NCBI RefSeq assembly: GCF_014137865.1
Contig: NZ_JACGWU010000003.1
Location: 169,431 to 233,430 of the forward strand
Direction of reading: 5' to 3'
DNA from: Alpinimonas psychrophila
GTDB taxonomy: Bacteria > Actinomycetota > Actinomycetes > Actinomycetales > Microbacteriaceae
Length of the DNA: 64,000 bases
A program made the position numbers and the translations under genes. Below are positions 18,270 to 26,570 of the stretch, piece after piece. Below the pieces are notes generated by a model. That model saw nothing but the letters and a program-made list of their open reading frames with translations. It was not told where the DNA came from and made no database searches. Positions within the stretch are counted from its first letter, which is position 1. Each line of letters opens with the position of its first letter.

Positions 18270-19250
18270 CTATGCAAATTTTTCGATGAGGTCGCGGAGC
18301 GCCTCGACATCGAGCCACTGGTCGTTGGTGTCTGAACGGTAGGCAAAGCCGTCTGGAACTGACTGACCAACGGGGGCGACAAATCCCCACTCGGCAATCG
18401 TGGGAAGGATGACGTAGCGATCTCCCAAGAGCAAAGTACGGCGACTGTCATCCTGAGAAATCATTTCTTCGTGAAGCTTTTCTCCGGGGCGAATCTCCAC
18501 CGAGTGAGTTTTTGAACCGGGGGCGACAGCTTCGACGAGGTCGAGGATGCGCATGCTAGGGATGCGAGGAACGTAGAGTTCACCGCCAACCATTAGGTCA
18601 AAAGAATCAACGACGAACTGAACCGTCTGTGGCAGCGTAATCCAAAAGCGGGTCATGCGTTCGTCGGTAATAGGGAGGGATTCCCCTTTTGCTGCAAGCT
18701 CCTTGAAGAAAGGAATCACTGAACCGCGACTACCCATGACATTGCCGTAACGAACCACGGAGAAACGCGTCTCGTAGCCCGCGGCATAGTGATTTGCTGA
18801 CTGAAAAAGCTTGTCGGCAGCCAACTTCGTTGCGCCATATAAGTTAAGGGGGCTGGAGGCTTTGTCCGTCGAAAGAGCGACAATTTTCTTCACGCCCGTG
18901 TCGATTGCTGCCTCAATGACGTTTTGCGAACCGATGATATTCGTTTGCACATATTCGAAGGGGTTGTACTCGGCCGTATCAACTTGCTTCAAGGCTGCAG
19001 CGTGAACGACATAGTCGATGTTGTGCATTGCTCGCATGAGACGGTGCTGATCGCGGATGTCTCCAATGAAGAAACGAAGCCGTGGGTCATTGTTGAACTT
19101 GAGGCGAACTTCATATTGTTTTAGCTCATCGCGCGAGAAAATCACAATCTTCTTTGGGTTCAGGTTTTCAAGGGCATACTCAATGAAGGCTTTACCAAAT
19201 GAGCCCGTTCCACCGGTGATTAGGATTGACGAGCCTTCTAGAATGGACAC
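18270..19250 (-). CDS. pseB: UDP-GlcNAc 4,6-dehydratase (inverting)
   Basis: A 326-residue short-chain dehydrogenase, first step of pseudaminic acid synthesis: C6 dehydration and C5 inversion of UDP-GlcNAc. Seen: ILITGGTGSFGKAFIEY, VIFSRDELKQYEV, HAAALKQVDTAEYNP, the catalytic Asp-Lys in STDKASSPLNLYGATK and MTRFWITLPQTV. Two starts are possible: TTG 19256 and GTG 19250. GGAGG lies one base from the TTG but seven bases from the GTG, so 19250 is preferred. It heads the minus-strand pse operon, with the pseG operon leaving in the opposite direction 90 bases away. Confidence 0.93.
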   Translation of the reverse strand: MSILEGSSILITGGTGSFGKAFIEYALENLNPKKIVIFSRDELKQYEVRLKFNNDPRLRFFIGDIRDQHRLMRAMHNIDYVVHAAALKQVDTAEYNPFEYVQTNIIGSQNVIEAAIDTGVKKIVALSTDKASSPLNLYGATKLAADKLFQSANHYAAGYETRFSVVRYGNVMGSRGSVIPFFKELAAKGESLPITDERMTRFWITLPQTVQFVVDSFDLMVGGELYVPRIPSMRILDLVEAVAPGSKTHSVEIRPGEKLHEEMISQDDSRRTLLLGDRYVILPTIAEWGFVAPVGQSVPDGFAYRSDTNDQWLDVEALRDLIEKFA

Positions 19251-19340
19251 AGCCAAACCTCCAAAAAATACGCTAAAAACTTACCTCCGTGAGCCTACCA
19301 AAGACTTGTCGACCATTACCGCAACTCAAGGACTGTCAGA
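19251..19340. promoter_or_regulatory. divergent promoter region pseB / pseG
   Basis: These 90 bases are the only space between the two oppositely oriented halves of the pseudaminic acid pathway. The minus strand has an AT-rich block (19262-19281) before GGAGG of pseB; the plus strand has TTGTCG at 19311 and AAGGA before pseG. Transcription of both halves must start here or be read through. Exact boxes are uncertain. Confidence 0.45.
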
Positions 19341-20357
19341 ATGAAAGTGCTTCTTCGAGCGGATGCTTCGCCAACTCAAGGCACCGGGCATGTCATGAGG
19401 TGCCTCACGTTGGCCGAGGAACTGATTCTCCGGAGCCATGAAGTTCTCCTGCTCACGAATGAATCCGGTGTCGACTGGCTGGAAAGCATAATTCTCGACG
19501 CGTCAATTACCGTCGTGCGCACGACACAACATTCAATGGATTTCGACGAAATTCTTGGGTTGAGCCCCGATTGGGTCATTACAGACTCGTACGAAATTGA
19601 TGCCGACGAAATCTCCGCTCTCCGACCCGGGTGCCATGTCTTGGCGATAGTGGACGGAGACGATCGGGGGATAGAGGCCGACCTTTATGTCGACCATAAT
19701 CTGGGGGCGGAGGATGGTCCCTGGAGAAAGTCGACAAAGGATCGCCTGCTGGCCGGCAATGAATTTGCTCTCATCCGTGACGCCATTCTTTGCCAACGCC
19801 GGGAAAAACCATGGGAGATGAAGGGGAGGATTCCTCATCTTGTCGCTTTCATGGGAGGGTCTGACCCTACGGGGACAATTGTTCTCGTAGCAGGTGCTCT
19901 CGCGAGGATTGACGAAACATTTACGACAACGCTCATTGTCCCGCCTGCCCGGCGCCAAGAGGTTGAATTTGTTATTGCAGGATTTCCCAATTTTCAGGTC
20001 GCCACACCCACGACTGAGTTGCCGGTTCTGCTGGGAGCCGCCGACATCGCCATCTCGGCCTGCGGCACGAGCGCGTGGGAGCTCTGCACGCTAGGGACTC
20101 CCTCGTTGCTCTTGGCCGTGGTCGATAACCAGCGTGAATCGCTCCACCACCTCGTCGAAAATGAACTCGTGACCGGTCTAGACCTGACCCTCGAAGTGAG
20201 TGAAGGAGAAGCCGTTGGGGCTATCGTGGAACGTGTGACCAGTCTTCTTACGGACAGGGCGAAACGAGAGAATTTATCTCGCCGGTGCCTTCTTTCGTAT
20301 GACGGTTTGGGCAAGGAACGTGTTGTAGCTGCGCTAGAAGCCATAGGGGCACCATGA
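19341..20357 (+). CDS. pseG: UDP-2,4-diacetamido-trideoxy-L-altrose hydrolase
   Basis: A 338-residue GT-B fold hydrolase that removes UDP from the pseudaminic acid precursor. Seen: LLRADASPTQGTGHVMRCLTLA with H17, the position of the catalytic His of Campylobacter PseG, TDSYEIDADE, AIVDGDDRG, the glycine loop VAFMGGSDPTG and the late SACGTSAWELCTLGTPSLLLAVVDNQ. Length is normal (PseG is often fused to other domains; here it stands alone). ATG follows AAGGA. The pseH start overlaps its stop by 4 bases. Confidence 0.93.
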   Translation: MKVLLRADASPTQGTGHVMRCLTLAEELILRSHEVLLLTNESGVDWLESIILDASITVVRTTQHSMDFDEILGLSPDWVITDSYEIDADEISALRPGCHVLAIVDGDDRGIEADLYVDHNLGAEDGPWRKSTKDRLLAGNEFALIRDAILCQRREKPWEMKGRIPHLVAFMGGSDPTGTIVLVAGALARIDETFTTTLIVPPARRQEVEFVIAGFPNFQVATPTTELPVLLGAADIAISACGTSAWELCTLGTPSLLLAVVDNQRESLHHLVENELVTGLDLTLEVSEGEAVGAIVERVTSLLTDRAKRENLSRRCLLSYDGLGKERVVAALEAIGAP

Positions 20358-20917
20358 GAACCGACCTCCCAATCCCAACCCGCCGCTTCGATTTGGTCAG
20401 CTTGGATGCCTCGTTTGCGGGTGAGCGGTATCAAGGCTGGCTTTCAAACGAGAATGTCAATCGCTACCTTGAGACACGGTTTTTGTCCCAAGATGGAGAT
20501 GCTCTCATCGCCTACGTGAATCAGATTCTGGAGTCGGTTCACTCGTATCTATTTGCGATTGTCGCTAGAGAATCTGGCGCACACATTGGAAACATCAAGA
20601 TTGGCCCCATCAATCCAGTACATTCATCGGCAGCCATTGGACTCGTCATTGGCGAGCATGAGTGGTGGGGTAAAGGTGTCGCCACAGAAGTGATTGGTGC
20701 GCTGTCTGAGTGGGGTTTTGCCGAGCTCAAACTAGCAAAAATTACCGCGGGAAGTTACGCGTCGAACAGGGGCTCGATAAAAGCTTTTCTGACCTGTGGT
20801 TTCAGGCAAGAAGGACTCCAAGAGTCACAGGTAATGCTTCGCACGGGAGAACGCGACGACGTGGTTCTCCTTGGAAAGCTCAATCCTGCGGATGCTGTGG
20901 GCGGAGCGGGCGGGTGA
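20354..20917 (+). CDS. pseH: GNAT N-acetyltransferase, probable PseH
   Basis: A 187-residue GNAT of the RimJ/RimL branch. Seen: FDLVSLDASFAGERYQGWLSNENVNRYLETR, a pattern shared with sugar N-acetyltransferases, AHIGNIKIGPINP, SAAIGLVIGEHEWWGKGVATEVIGAL with the acetyl-CoA loop, and ASNRGSIKAFLTCGFRQEG. It overlaps pseG (ATGA) and the aldo/keto reductase (GTGA), so it sits in the middle of a coupled operon. In the pathway it would acetylate the 4-amino group before PseG acts. A second GNAT at 14205 also looks PseH-like, so which one does that step is not settled by reading alone; operon position favours this one. Confidence 0.75.
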   Translation: MRTDLPIPTRRFDLVSLDASFAGERYQGWLSNENVNRYLETRFLSQDGDALIAYVNQILESVHSYLFAIVARESGAHIGNIKIGPINPVHSSAAIGLVIGEHEWWGKGVATEVIGALSEWGFAELKLAKITAGSYASNRGSIKAFLTCGFRQEGLQESQVMLRTGERDDVVLLGKLNPADAVGGAGG

Positions 20918-21795
20918 GTCAGCTTGCGTTGGGAACGGTTCAGTTCGGACTGAACTATGGCATTACGAATGCGTCGGGTGAACTCTCAGATAATGCCGTT
21001 ATCGGTATGTTGAGAGTAGCCAGGGAAGCGGGAATCTCGCTCTTTGATACCGCTGCTAACTACGGTTCTTCTCAACAACGTCTCGGAGAATTCGCTTCCA
21101 GCGAGGGTGGTAATCGATACGTCACGAAGTTCTCGCTATCCAGCGATGGAAATGTGCCTTCACCAGAGAACCTTTATGGCGCGTCAATGGAGCAATTACG
21201 CGCCGAGAGCCTTCACGCAGTGCTCTTTCACAAAATTGCCGACCTCGCTGATATCCGCTGCCAACAAGCCATTGAGATCCTTCGAGAAGCTCGATCGGCG
21301 GGAATTGTTTCTCGAATTGGCGTGAGTATCTATAACGCTTCTGATCTCGAGAATGCCCTGGACGTTTTCCCTGATCTTGATATTCTTCAACTGCCCGCCA
21401 ACATTTTGGATTCGCGGCTACTAGAGTCTGAACCTATCACGCGCCTTCGAGGCGGCGGCGCTGAAATACACGTTCGAAGCGTTTTGCTGCAAGGAATTCT
21501 CCTTTCAGAACCAGCTTCGTTGCCTGCGTATTTCGATGGACTTCGGCCAGCATTGCACGCACTGCATGAATTTTCGCGAAATAAGAATATTGCCGTCCTC
21601 GCGCTTGCCTTAGGGGCGATGCGGCATCACCCTTCAGTGGATGCAGTTCTTGTTGGGGCAACAAGCGAGGCTGAGCTTGAGGGAATTGTTCGGGCATGGC
21701 AGATCGTTGAGAGTTCGCAAAAGGTGGCTTTGCCTGTTGTGCCTGCCCAGCTGCTCGACCCACGAAACTGGCCTGCCGTTAGACTTGACTCATGA
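20914..21795 (+). CDS. aldo/keto reductase family protein in pse operon
   Basis: A 293-residue TIM-barrel oxidoreductase starting at GTG 20914 (SQLALGTVQFGLNYG), overlapping the pseH stop as GTGA; the frame open upstream is inside pseH. Seen: LALGTVQFGLNYGI, the catalytic Asp-Tyr in LFDTAANYGSSQQRLGEF, VTKFSL (Lys), AVLFHKIADL in place of the usual LxHxxD, and SRIGVSIYNASDLENAL. These genes are frequent next to SpsF-type cytidylyltransferases in sialic-acid-like sugar clusters, but their reaction is not established. It may reduce a keto intermediate of a modified nonulosonate. Stop overlaps the pseF start. Confidence 0.8.
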   Translation: MSQLALGTVQFGLNYGITNASGELSDNAVIGMLRVAREAGISLFDTAANYGSSQQRLGEFASSEGGNRYVTKFSLSSDGNVPSPENLYGASMEQLRAESLHAVLFHKIADLADIRCQQAIEILREARSAGIVSRIGVSIYNASDLENALDVFPDLDILQLPANILDSRLLESEPITRLRGGGAEIHVRSVLLQGILLSEPASLPAYFDGLRPALHALHEFSRNKNIAVLALALGAMRHHPSVDAVLVGATSEAELEGIVRAWQIVESSQKVALPVVPAQLLDPRNWPAVRLDS

Positions 21796-22523
21796 TTCTT
21801 GGGGTGCTTCAGGCGCGGCTCAGCTCTACTCGCTTGCCCGGCAAAGTTCTTAAGGAGGTCCACGGCGAGCCAATGATTCTTCGACAAATCGAACGGCTTC
21901 GACGAAGCGTCATGTTGGATGACCTGATTGTGGCAACGTCAACCGATTCTTCGGACGATGAGCTCGTTGCCGTCCTTGAGGCTTCGGGAGTCGGTTTTCG
22001 TAGAGGCCCTCTTGACGATGTTTTGGAGCGTTTCGGAATTGTGGTGGATGAATTTCAGCCGGAAACCGTTGTTCGACTGACGGCGGATTGTCCCGTTGCG
22101 GATGTCGCAATCATCGACGATGTCATTCGCAAACACATTTCTCGCGGGGTGTCGTACACCTCCAACGTTTTGGAACCGACGTTTCCGGATGGGCTCGACG
22201 TCGAGTGTATTCGTCGGGATGCATTTGATGCCCTTCGCGCGCAGGATTTGACGGCCGCTGAGCGGGAACATGTCACCTTAGGGATTTACTCGCATCCGGA
22301 GTTATATTCGCTCGAGTCTGTGACTCAGAAACCAAACCTCAATAGCCTGCGGTGGACCGTGGACGTTCAAGAAGATTTGGACTTCATCCGAACAATCTTC
22401 TCTAATCTTTATGATGACAATCATGCTTTTGGCCAAGCCGAAATCCTGAAGTTTCTGGAGCAGAAACCGGCACTTTCTCGAACCGACGTCGATGATGCCC
22501 GCAACGCGGGTTCTCTAAAATAA
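21792..22523 (+). CDS. pseF: CMP-pseudaminic acid synthetase, SpsF-type cytidylyltransferase
   Basis: A 243-residue GT-A-fold nucleotidyltransferase of the SpsF/NeuA-like group. It would activate pseudaminic acid with CTP to CMP-Pse. Seen: ILGVLQARLSSTRLPGKVLKEV (nucleotide binding loop), DDLIVATSTDSSDDEL, FRRGPLDDVLERF, VVRLTADCPVADVAIID and YTSNVLEPTFPDGLDVECIRR. The reading frame overlaps the aldo/keto reductase by 4 bases. Length is normal. Assignment as pseF rests on the family plus complete pseBCGHI around it; a free-standing neuA is not seen in the window. Confidence 0.85.
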   Translation: MILGVLQARLSSTRLPGKVLKEVHGEPMILRQIERLRRSVMLDDLIVATSTDSSDDELVAVLEASGVGFRRGPLDDVLERFGIVVDEFQPETVVRLTADCPVADVAIIDDVIRKHISRGVSYTSNVLEPTFPDGLDVECIRRDAFDALRAQDLTAAEREHVTLGIYSHPELYSLESVTQKPNLNSLRWTVDVQEDLDFIRTIFSNLYDDNHAFGQAEILKFLEQKPALSRTDVDDARNAGSLK

Positions 22524-22542
22524 GTAGTCAAGGAGACCAACC

Positions 22543-23838
22543 ATGTTGGAAGAGCAACACCGCTACGCGCAATCGCTCAAGCAGTTGGTGCGTGCTGAGA
22601 AGGTTATCCCTCTCGGCGCCCAAACTGTAAGCAAGTCTCGGCTAACTCTTCCTCCCGGTATCGCTCCCCTCTATGCGACTCACGCGGCGGGATGCCGAAT
22701 TTGGGATGTTGATGGGAACGAATACATTGACCTTGTTTCGGGTTTGGCTGCTGTCAATATTGGCTATGGTGATCTCGAAATTGGAGCAGCGGTTGTCGCT
22801 CAAGTTTCTCAGGGAGTGACCATATCCCTTGCTCACCCCATTGAGGCAGAGGTCGCGGAACTCATCGTGGAACTCGTGCCGTCGGCGGAAATGGTGCGTT
22901 TTGGCAAGAATGGGTCGGATGCCACGAGTGCGGCCATTCGAGTCGCTCGTGGCTTCACCGGCCGGGACCATGTAATCGTCTGTGGCTATCACGGGTGGCA
23001 CGACTGGTATATCGGCTCAGTCCCTTCGCGCAGCCTCGGAGTGCCCCTAGACGTCGTCGCCCTTGCTCACTCGGTTCCTTTTAATGATCTTGATGCGATG
23101 GAAGCTGAGCTAAAACGCAACTCGACCGCCGCCATCATTATGGAGGTCATGACGCTCGAGTGGCCGGCTGAGGGGTACTTGGAAGGTGTTCGCGAATTGG
23201 CGACGAAGTTCGGCGCCGTTCTTGTCTTCGACGAAATGGTCACAGGGTTCCGGTTTGCGAATGGTGGAGCTCAGGAATACTTCGGTGTAACTCCCGACCT
23301 CTCGACGTTTGGGAAGGGAATGGCCAACGGTTACCCGCTCTCGGCCATTGTCGGGCGTCGTGATCTGATGCTCGTTCTCGAGAAGGCATTTTTTACCGGT
23401 ACTTTCGGGGGGGAGCTTCTATCGCTTTCGGCAGCCAAGGTCGTTCTGGAGCGGATTAAAAATACCGACGTCATCGCCAGCATTGCCAAAAAAGGTGAAC
23501 GACTGACCGAGATGGTAAACGCCGTCATTGAGCGCACAGGTGCCTCGGACGTCGTGTCGTTGCAGGGTCACCCGGCCTGGATGTTCTTGGTCTGGAACCC
23601 GGATTTAGGCGACGCAATGTCTGACCTAAAGATCCTTTTTATGCAAGAGATGAGCAAGCGTGGCGTTCTCATGATTGCGACCCACAACGTCATGGATGCT
23701 CACGACGATGATGCTTTGGATGCCATTGCGCTGGCCTACGAGGAGACGCTCCCCATTATCTTGGGCGCAATTGCAAAAGGTAACGCTCACGAACTTCTCC
23801 AAGCAGTTGTTGGCGAGATGGGGCCGCGAGTCCGATAA
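22543..23838 (+). CDS. class III aminotransferase, glutamate-1-semialdehyde-aminomutase-like
   Basis: A 431-residue PLP enzyme starting 19 bases after pseF behind AAGGAG. Seen: VIPLGAQTVSKSRLTLPPG, IWDVDGNEYIDLVSGLAAVNIGYG, RFGKNGSDATSAAIRVAR, YHGWHDWYIGS, VFDEMVTGFRF and the PLP lysine in STFGKGMANGYPLSAIVG; FFTGTFGGE follows. It resembles HemL but is a glycan-locus paralogue, as seen with SpsF-type genes in other bacteria. With the aldo/keto reductase it forms an unexplained two-enzyme module; it may aminate or isomerise a side-chain or nonulosonate intermediate. It is the last gene of the pseG operon; the next gene is convergent, 3 bases away. Confidence 0.8.
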   Translation: MLEEQHRYAQSLKQLVRAEKVIPLGAQTVSKSRLTLPPGIAPLYATHAAGCRIWDVDGNEYIDLVSGLAAVNIGYGDLEIGAAVVAQVSQGVTISLAHPIEAEVAELIVELVPSAEMVRFGKNGSDATSAAIRVARGFTGRDHVIVCGYHGWHDWYIGSVPSRSLGVPLDVVALAHSVPFNDLDAMEAELKRNSTAAIIMEVMTLEWPAEGYLEGVRELATKFGAVLVFDEMVTGFRFANGGAQEYFGVTPDLSTFGKGMANGYPLSAIVGRRDLMLVLEKAFFTGTFGGELLSLSAAKVVLERIKNTDVIASIAKKGERLTEMVNAVIERTGASDVVSLQGHPAWMFLVWNPDLGDAMSDLKILFMQEMSKRGVLMIATHNVMDAHDDDALDAIALAYEETLPIILGAIAKGNAHELLQAVVGEMGPRVR

Positions 23839-23841
23839 CGC

Positions 23842-25320
23842 CTATCGCGCTAGGCGCGATTTCAGCGCAGATTTGTTAAACGAGGCCCTCCGGTGGCGCC
23901 ATACGTCAAATGTTGCCGTCAACGCGTCTCGGATAGAAGGTGCTCCTCCGCTCACAAACAGCGCGGCTATTTTCACAGGGAGCGGGGGATGTGCGTTGTC
24001 CCAACTTATCCATGGTCTTGTTAGCTCTGGCATTTGGTCGTCTCTCAGCACGAGGTAGGCGATGAATCGCTTTGCACCTTCGGTGACGACGTTCCAGGGC
24101 ATCAGGGAACTTTCGGCAAGGTTCTCGGGCCCGAGAAGTTCTCTTACATCTGCTACGAGTCCATAGCGAGACGTGGCGCAGGTCCAGGTAGGGATTCCAC
24201 TCGCGCTCGTTTCCAGACCGACAGTTGAATCCCAGACAACGACTGAATTAGTATTCTCGAGGAGGGAATAGGAGCTGGTGGGGTCGTCGTGCCAGATAAC
24301 AACCAAGTTGGGATGGCGTCGCGCGAGTTCCCAGCTTCCTTCCCGTTCACGAAGAAAGCACTCGTGGGCCTTCGTTGCAAGGTTCGGGTGGACCCGAAGA
24401 TAACAGACGTAACCTTCCTGTTCAAAGCGTGACATCAGGAGGTCGAACGCCTCTACTTGGCTTTCCCAGGTGTGAAGTTGCCACTCAGGTCCCAGAAACT
24501 GAAACTCGTCCTGTGACGAGGTGAAGAAACCCGCGACTTTGTGGCCGGCCATCCGGCTGACGAATTCAGCAGGTAGCCCTTCTGTCCAACCCGCGGCGAA
24601 TTCATTGCGTGATTCTTTCGATGGCGCTCGACGGGCAAGCCACTTATCGGCAATCACCTCAATCTCGCTCGGTGTCAAAGCAGACAGGAGGGGATTTACT
24701 GCACCTTGGGACGCCAGACGATCTTGCGGTGCATAGGGCTGAACATAGGCCCCGTTCGGGGTTTCGCCCTTTTCATAATGAATGGTCGGTGTCTGTTGCG
24801 CGCGGGCAGCCAACGTGGCCATTTTCTGACAGGGAAAACGCCCGTTCGGGAGATAAGCCTCAACAAAGTTTCCCTGCCGCAGGAGTGCTGTCACAGCACT
24901 GTATGTCTGTTCCCCTTCGCGGCGAAGACGTTGAGCTGTCTTTGCGATGCGGCGAATATTTCTATCGGGAGCGTCGGTTCGGTAATACGTGATCAAAGCG
25001 GATTGAATGGATATTTCGAGGATGTCGCTTTCTTCGGCCGTCATCCCAAAGGAAGGGGAAGAAGCCAAAACGTCATCGATTCGCAAGTACTTTGCGCCGG
25101 CAGTTTCGAGCCTTTGTTGGATGTCGTGGCCGGGATGAGGAATCCCAAAGAGGTGAAGGGTTTCACGGTGGAAACTATCGACGGGAGTTGCCGCTGCCAT
25201 CGTAATGTCCAGGACAACGGGGCTCCAGCCTTGTCCGGCAGCTTTTCTTACTAAATGTTCGTAGACTCGAAGGTATCCTGGGTCATATCCGGGAATTAGA
25301 ATGAGCGACTGAGGTTTCAT
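23842..25320 (-). CDS. GT-B-like polysaccharide biosynthesis protein
   Basis: A 492-residue protein beginning MKPQSLILIPGYDPGYL; a GTG at 25350 would add ten residues. Seen: GWSPVVLDITMAAATP, LFGIPHPGHD, then in the C-terminal half VAGFFTSSQDEFQFLG, CYLRVHPNLATKAHE, LVVIWHDDPTSSYSLLENTN and VVVWDSTVGLETSASGIPTWT. The R-x-HPN, SSYSLLE and VGLE-GIP order is that of capsule polysaccharide transferases with a GT-B fold. It has the same motif order as the 603-residue protein at 9980. Because it borders the CMP-Pse operon convergently, it is a candidate Pse transferase, but substrate is unknown. Confidence 0.5.
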   Translation of the reverse strand: MKPQSLILIPGYDPGYLRVYEHLVRKAAGQGWSPVVLDITMAAATPVDSFHRETLHLFGIPHPGHDIQQRLETAGAKYLRIDDVLASSPSFGMTAEESDILEISIQSALITYYRTDAPDRNIRRIAKTAQRLRREGEQTYSAVTALLRQGNFVEAYLPNGRFPCQKMATLAARAQQTPTIHYEKGETPNGAYVQPYAPQDRLASQGAVNPLLSALTPSEIEVIADKWLARRAPSKESRNEFAAGWTEGLPAEFVSRMAGHKVAGFFTSSQDEFQFLGPEWQLHTWESQVEAFDLLMSRFEQEGYVCYLRVHPNLATKAHECFLREREGSWELARRHPNLVVIWHDDPTSSYSLLENTNSVVVWDSTVGLETSASGIPTWTCATSRYGLVADVRELLGPENLAESSLMPWNVVTEGAKRFIAYLVLRDDQMPELTRPWISWDNAHPPLPVKIAALFVSGGAPSIRDALTATFDVWRHRRASFNKSALKSRLAR

Positions 25321-25460
25321 TGGTTTCGATTTCAGGATTTTTGGGAGCACGGCTAGACCAGTTTACGGTCTCCCACGTTCGCTTGAGCCTCGTTCCTTCT
25401 CTATTCTTATAAAGAGGCCTTCGTATCGGGCCGTCCAACCTTTGACAGCCCTGGATGTGA

Positions 25461-26570
25461 ATGCACAACAATTCGAAAATTCCCTTTAACGATTTGGGGC
25501 GCGGGACACGAGCGATTCGCGGTCAACTCGATGGTGTAATTGCCCGGGTTGTCTCCAACGGTTGGTTCGTGATGGGACCGGAGCATGATGCATTGGAACG
25601 AGAGTTGGCCTCGTACGTAGGCGTTAAACACGCCATCAACGTTGGAAATGGAACCGACGCGTTGGAGCTCGCGCTGGCTGCGGCCGGAGTCACCCGGGGC
25701 GGCACAGTTGTGACCGTCGCGAACGCTGGTGCGTACACGACCATTGCAGCGCGACTATTAGGGGCAGAGCCCGTTTATTGCGACGTGGATGCAACGACGT
25801 TGCTCATGTCGGCAGCAACCCTCAACGAAACGTTGCGCTTGCTCCCCGAAAAGCCTCACGCAATCGTGGTGACTCATCTCTATGGAGCACTTGCCCCCAT
25901 CGAAGAACTTGTGATCGTTGCTCGCGAGCACGGTATTCGGATCATTGAGGATTGTGCGCAGTCAATGGGAGCGTCTGAAAGTGGTCGACGCGGAGGGAGC
26001 TTCGCGGACCTTTCGACCACGAGCTTCTACCCCACGAAGAATTTGGGAGCCCTTGGCGATGGGGGGGCCGTCTTCACCAACGATGATGACCTCGCCGATA
26101 CCGTTCGGCGGATGCGGCAGTACGGTTGGGCATCAAAGTACAGCATTGAATATGCGCACGGCAGGAATAGTCGTCTCGATGAGATTCAGGCTGCCATTCT
26201 CAGAATCAAACTTCCGTTCCTTGATCAACAAAATGAGAAACGACGGGTCATTCATTCTGCGTATGAAAAAACGGCACACGATGGCATGCGCATCCTGAAT
26301 CGCTCATCAGAATCATTCAACGGACACCTCGCGGTTATCGTGATTGAGAATCGCGATAAAGTGCGGGCTGACTTTGCCGCTGCAGGAATTACAACGGACG
26401 TGCACTACCCCATCCCGGACCACCAACAGAAATACGCCGATTTCATGCCACGAGCGATGCCTCTGGAAGTAACGGAGTGGGCTGTGCGTAATATTCTTTC
26501 TGTTCCCCTCTTTCCGGAGCTCTCGACTGAGGAAGTTTCTCGCATTTCCCGCGCACTCAAGCTTGTCTAA
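25461..26570 (+). CDS. DegT/DnrJ/EryC1/StrS sugar aminotransferase, FdtB/QdtB-like
   Basis: A 369-residue PLP-dependent aminotransferase. Seen: PFNDLGRGTRAIRGQL, SNGWFVMGPEHDALERELASYVG, VGNGTDALELALAA, CDVDATTLLMS, VVTHLYGALAPI, IEDCAQSMGA and the PLP lysine in SFYPTKNLGALGDGGAV, RNSRLDEIQAAIL and DVHYPIPDHQQ. The length and the VHYPIPDHQQ motif fit enzymes aminating C3 of dTDP-3-keto-6-deoxyhexoses (FdtB, QdtB). The next gene is an FdtA-like isomerase starting on its stop codon, which supports a dTDP-Fuc3N or dTDP-Qui3N pathway. The RmlA and RmlB enzymes that would provide the substrate are not in the window. Confidence 0.85.
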   Translation: MHNNSKIPFNDLGRGTRAIRGQLDGVIARVVSNGWFVMGPEHDALERELASYVGVKHAINVGNGTDALELALAAAGVTRGGTVVTVANAGAYTTIAARLLGAEPVYCDVDATTLLMSAATLNETLRLLPEKPHAIVVTHLYGALAPIEELVIVAREHGIRIIEDCAQSMGASESGRRGGSFADLSTTSFYPTKNLGALGDGGAVFTNDDDLADTVRRMRQYGWASKYSIEYAHGRNSRLDEIQAAILRIKLPFLDQQNEKRRVIHSAYEKTAHDGMRILNRSSESFNGHLAVIVIENRDKVRADFAAAGITTDVHYPIPDHQQKYADFMPRAMPLEVTEWAVRNILSVPLFPELSTEEVSRISRALKLV

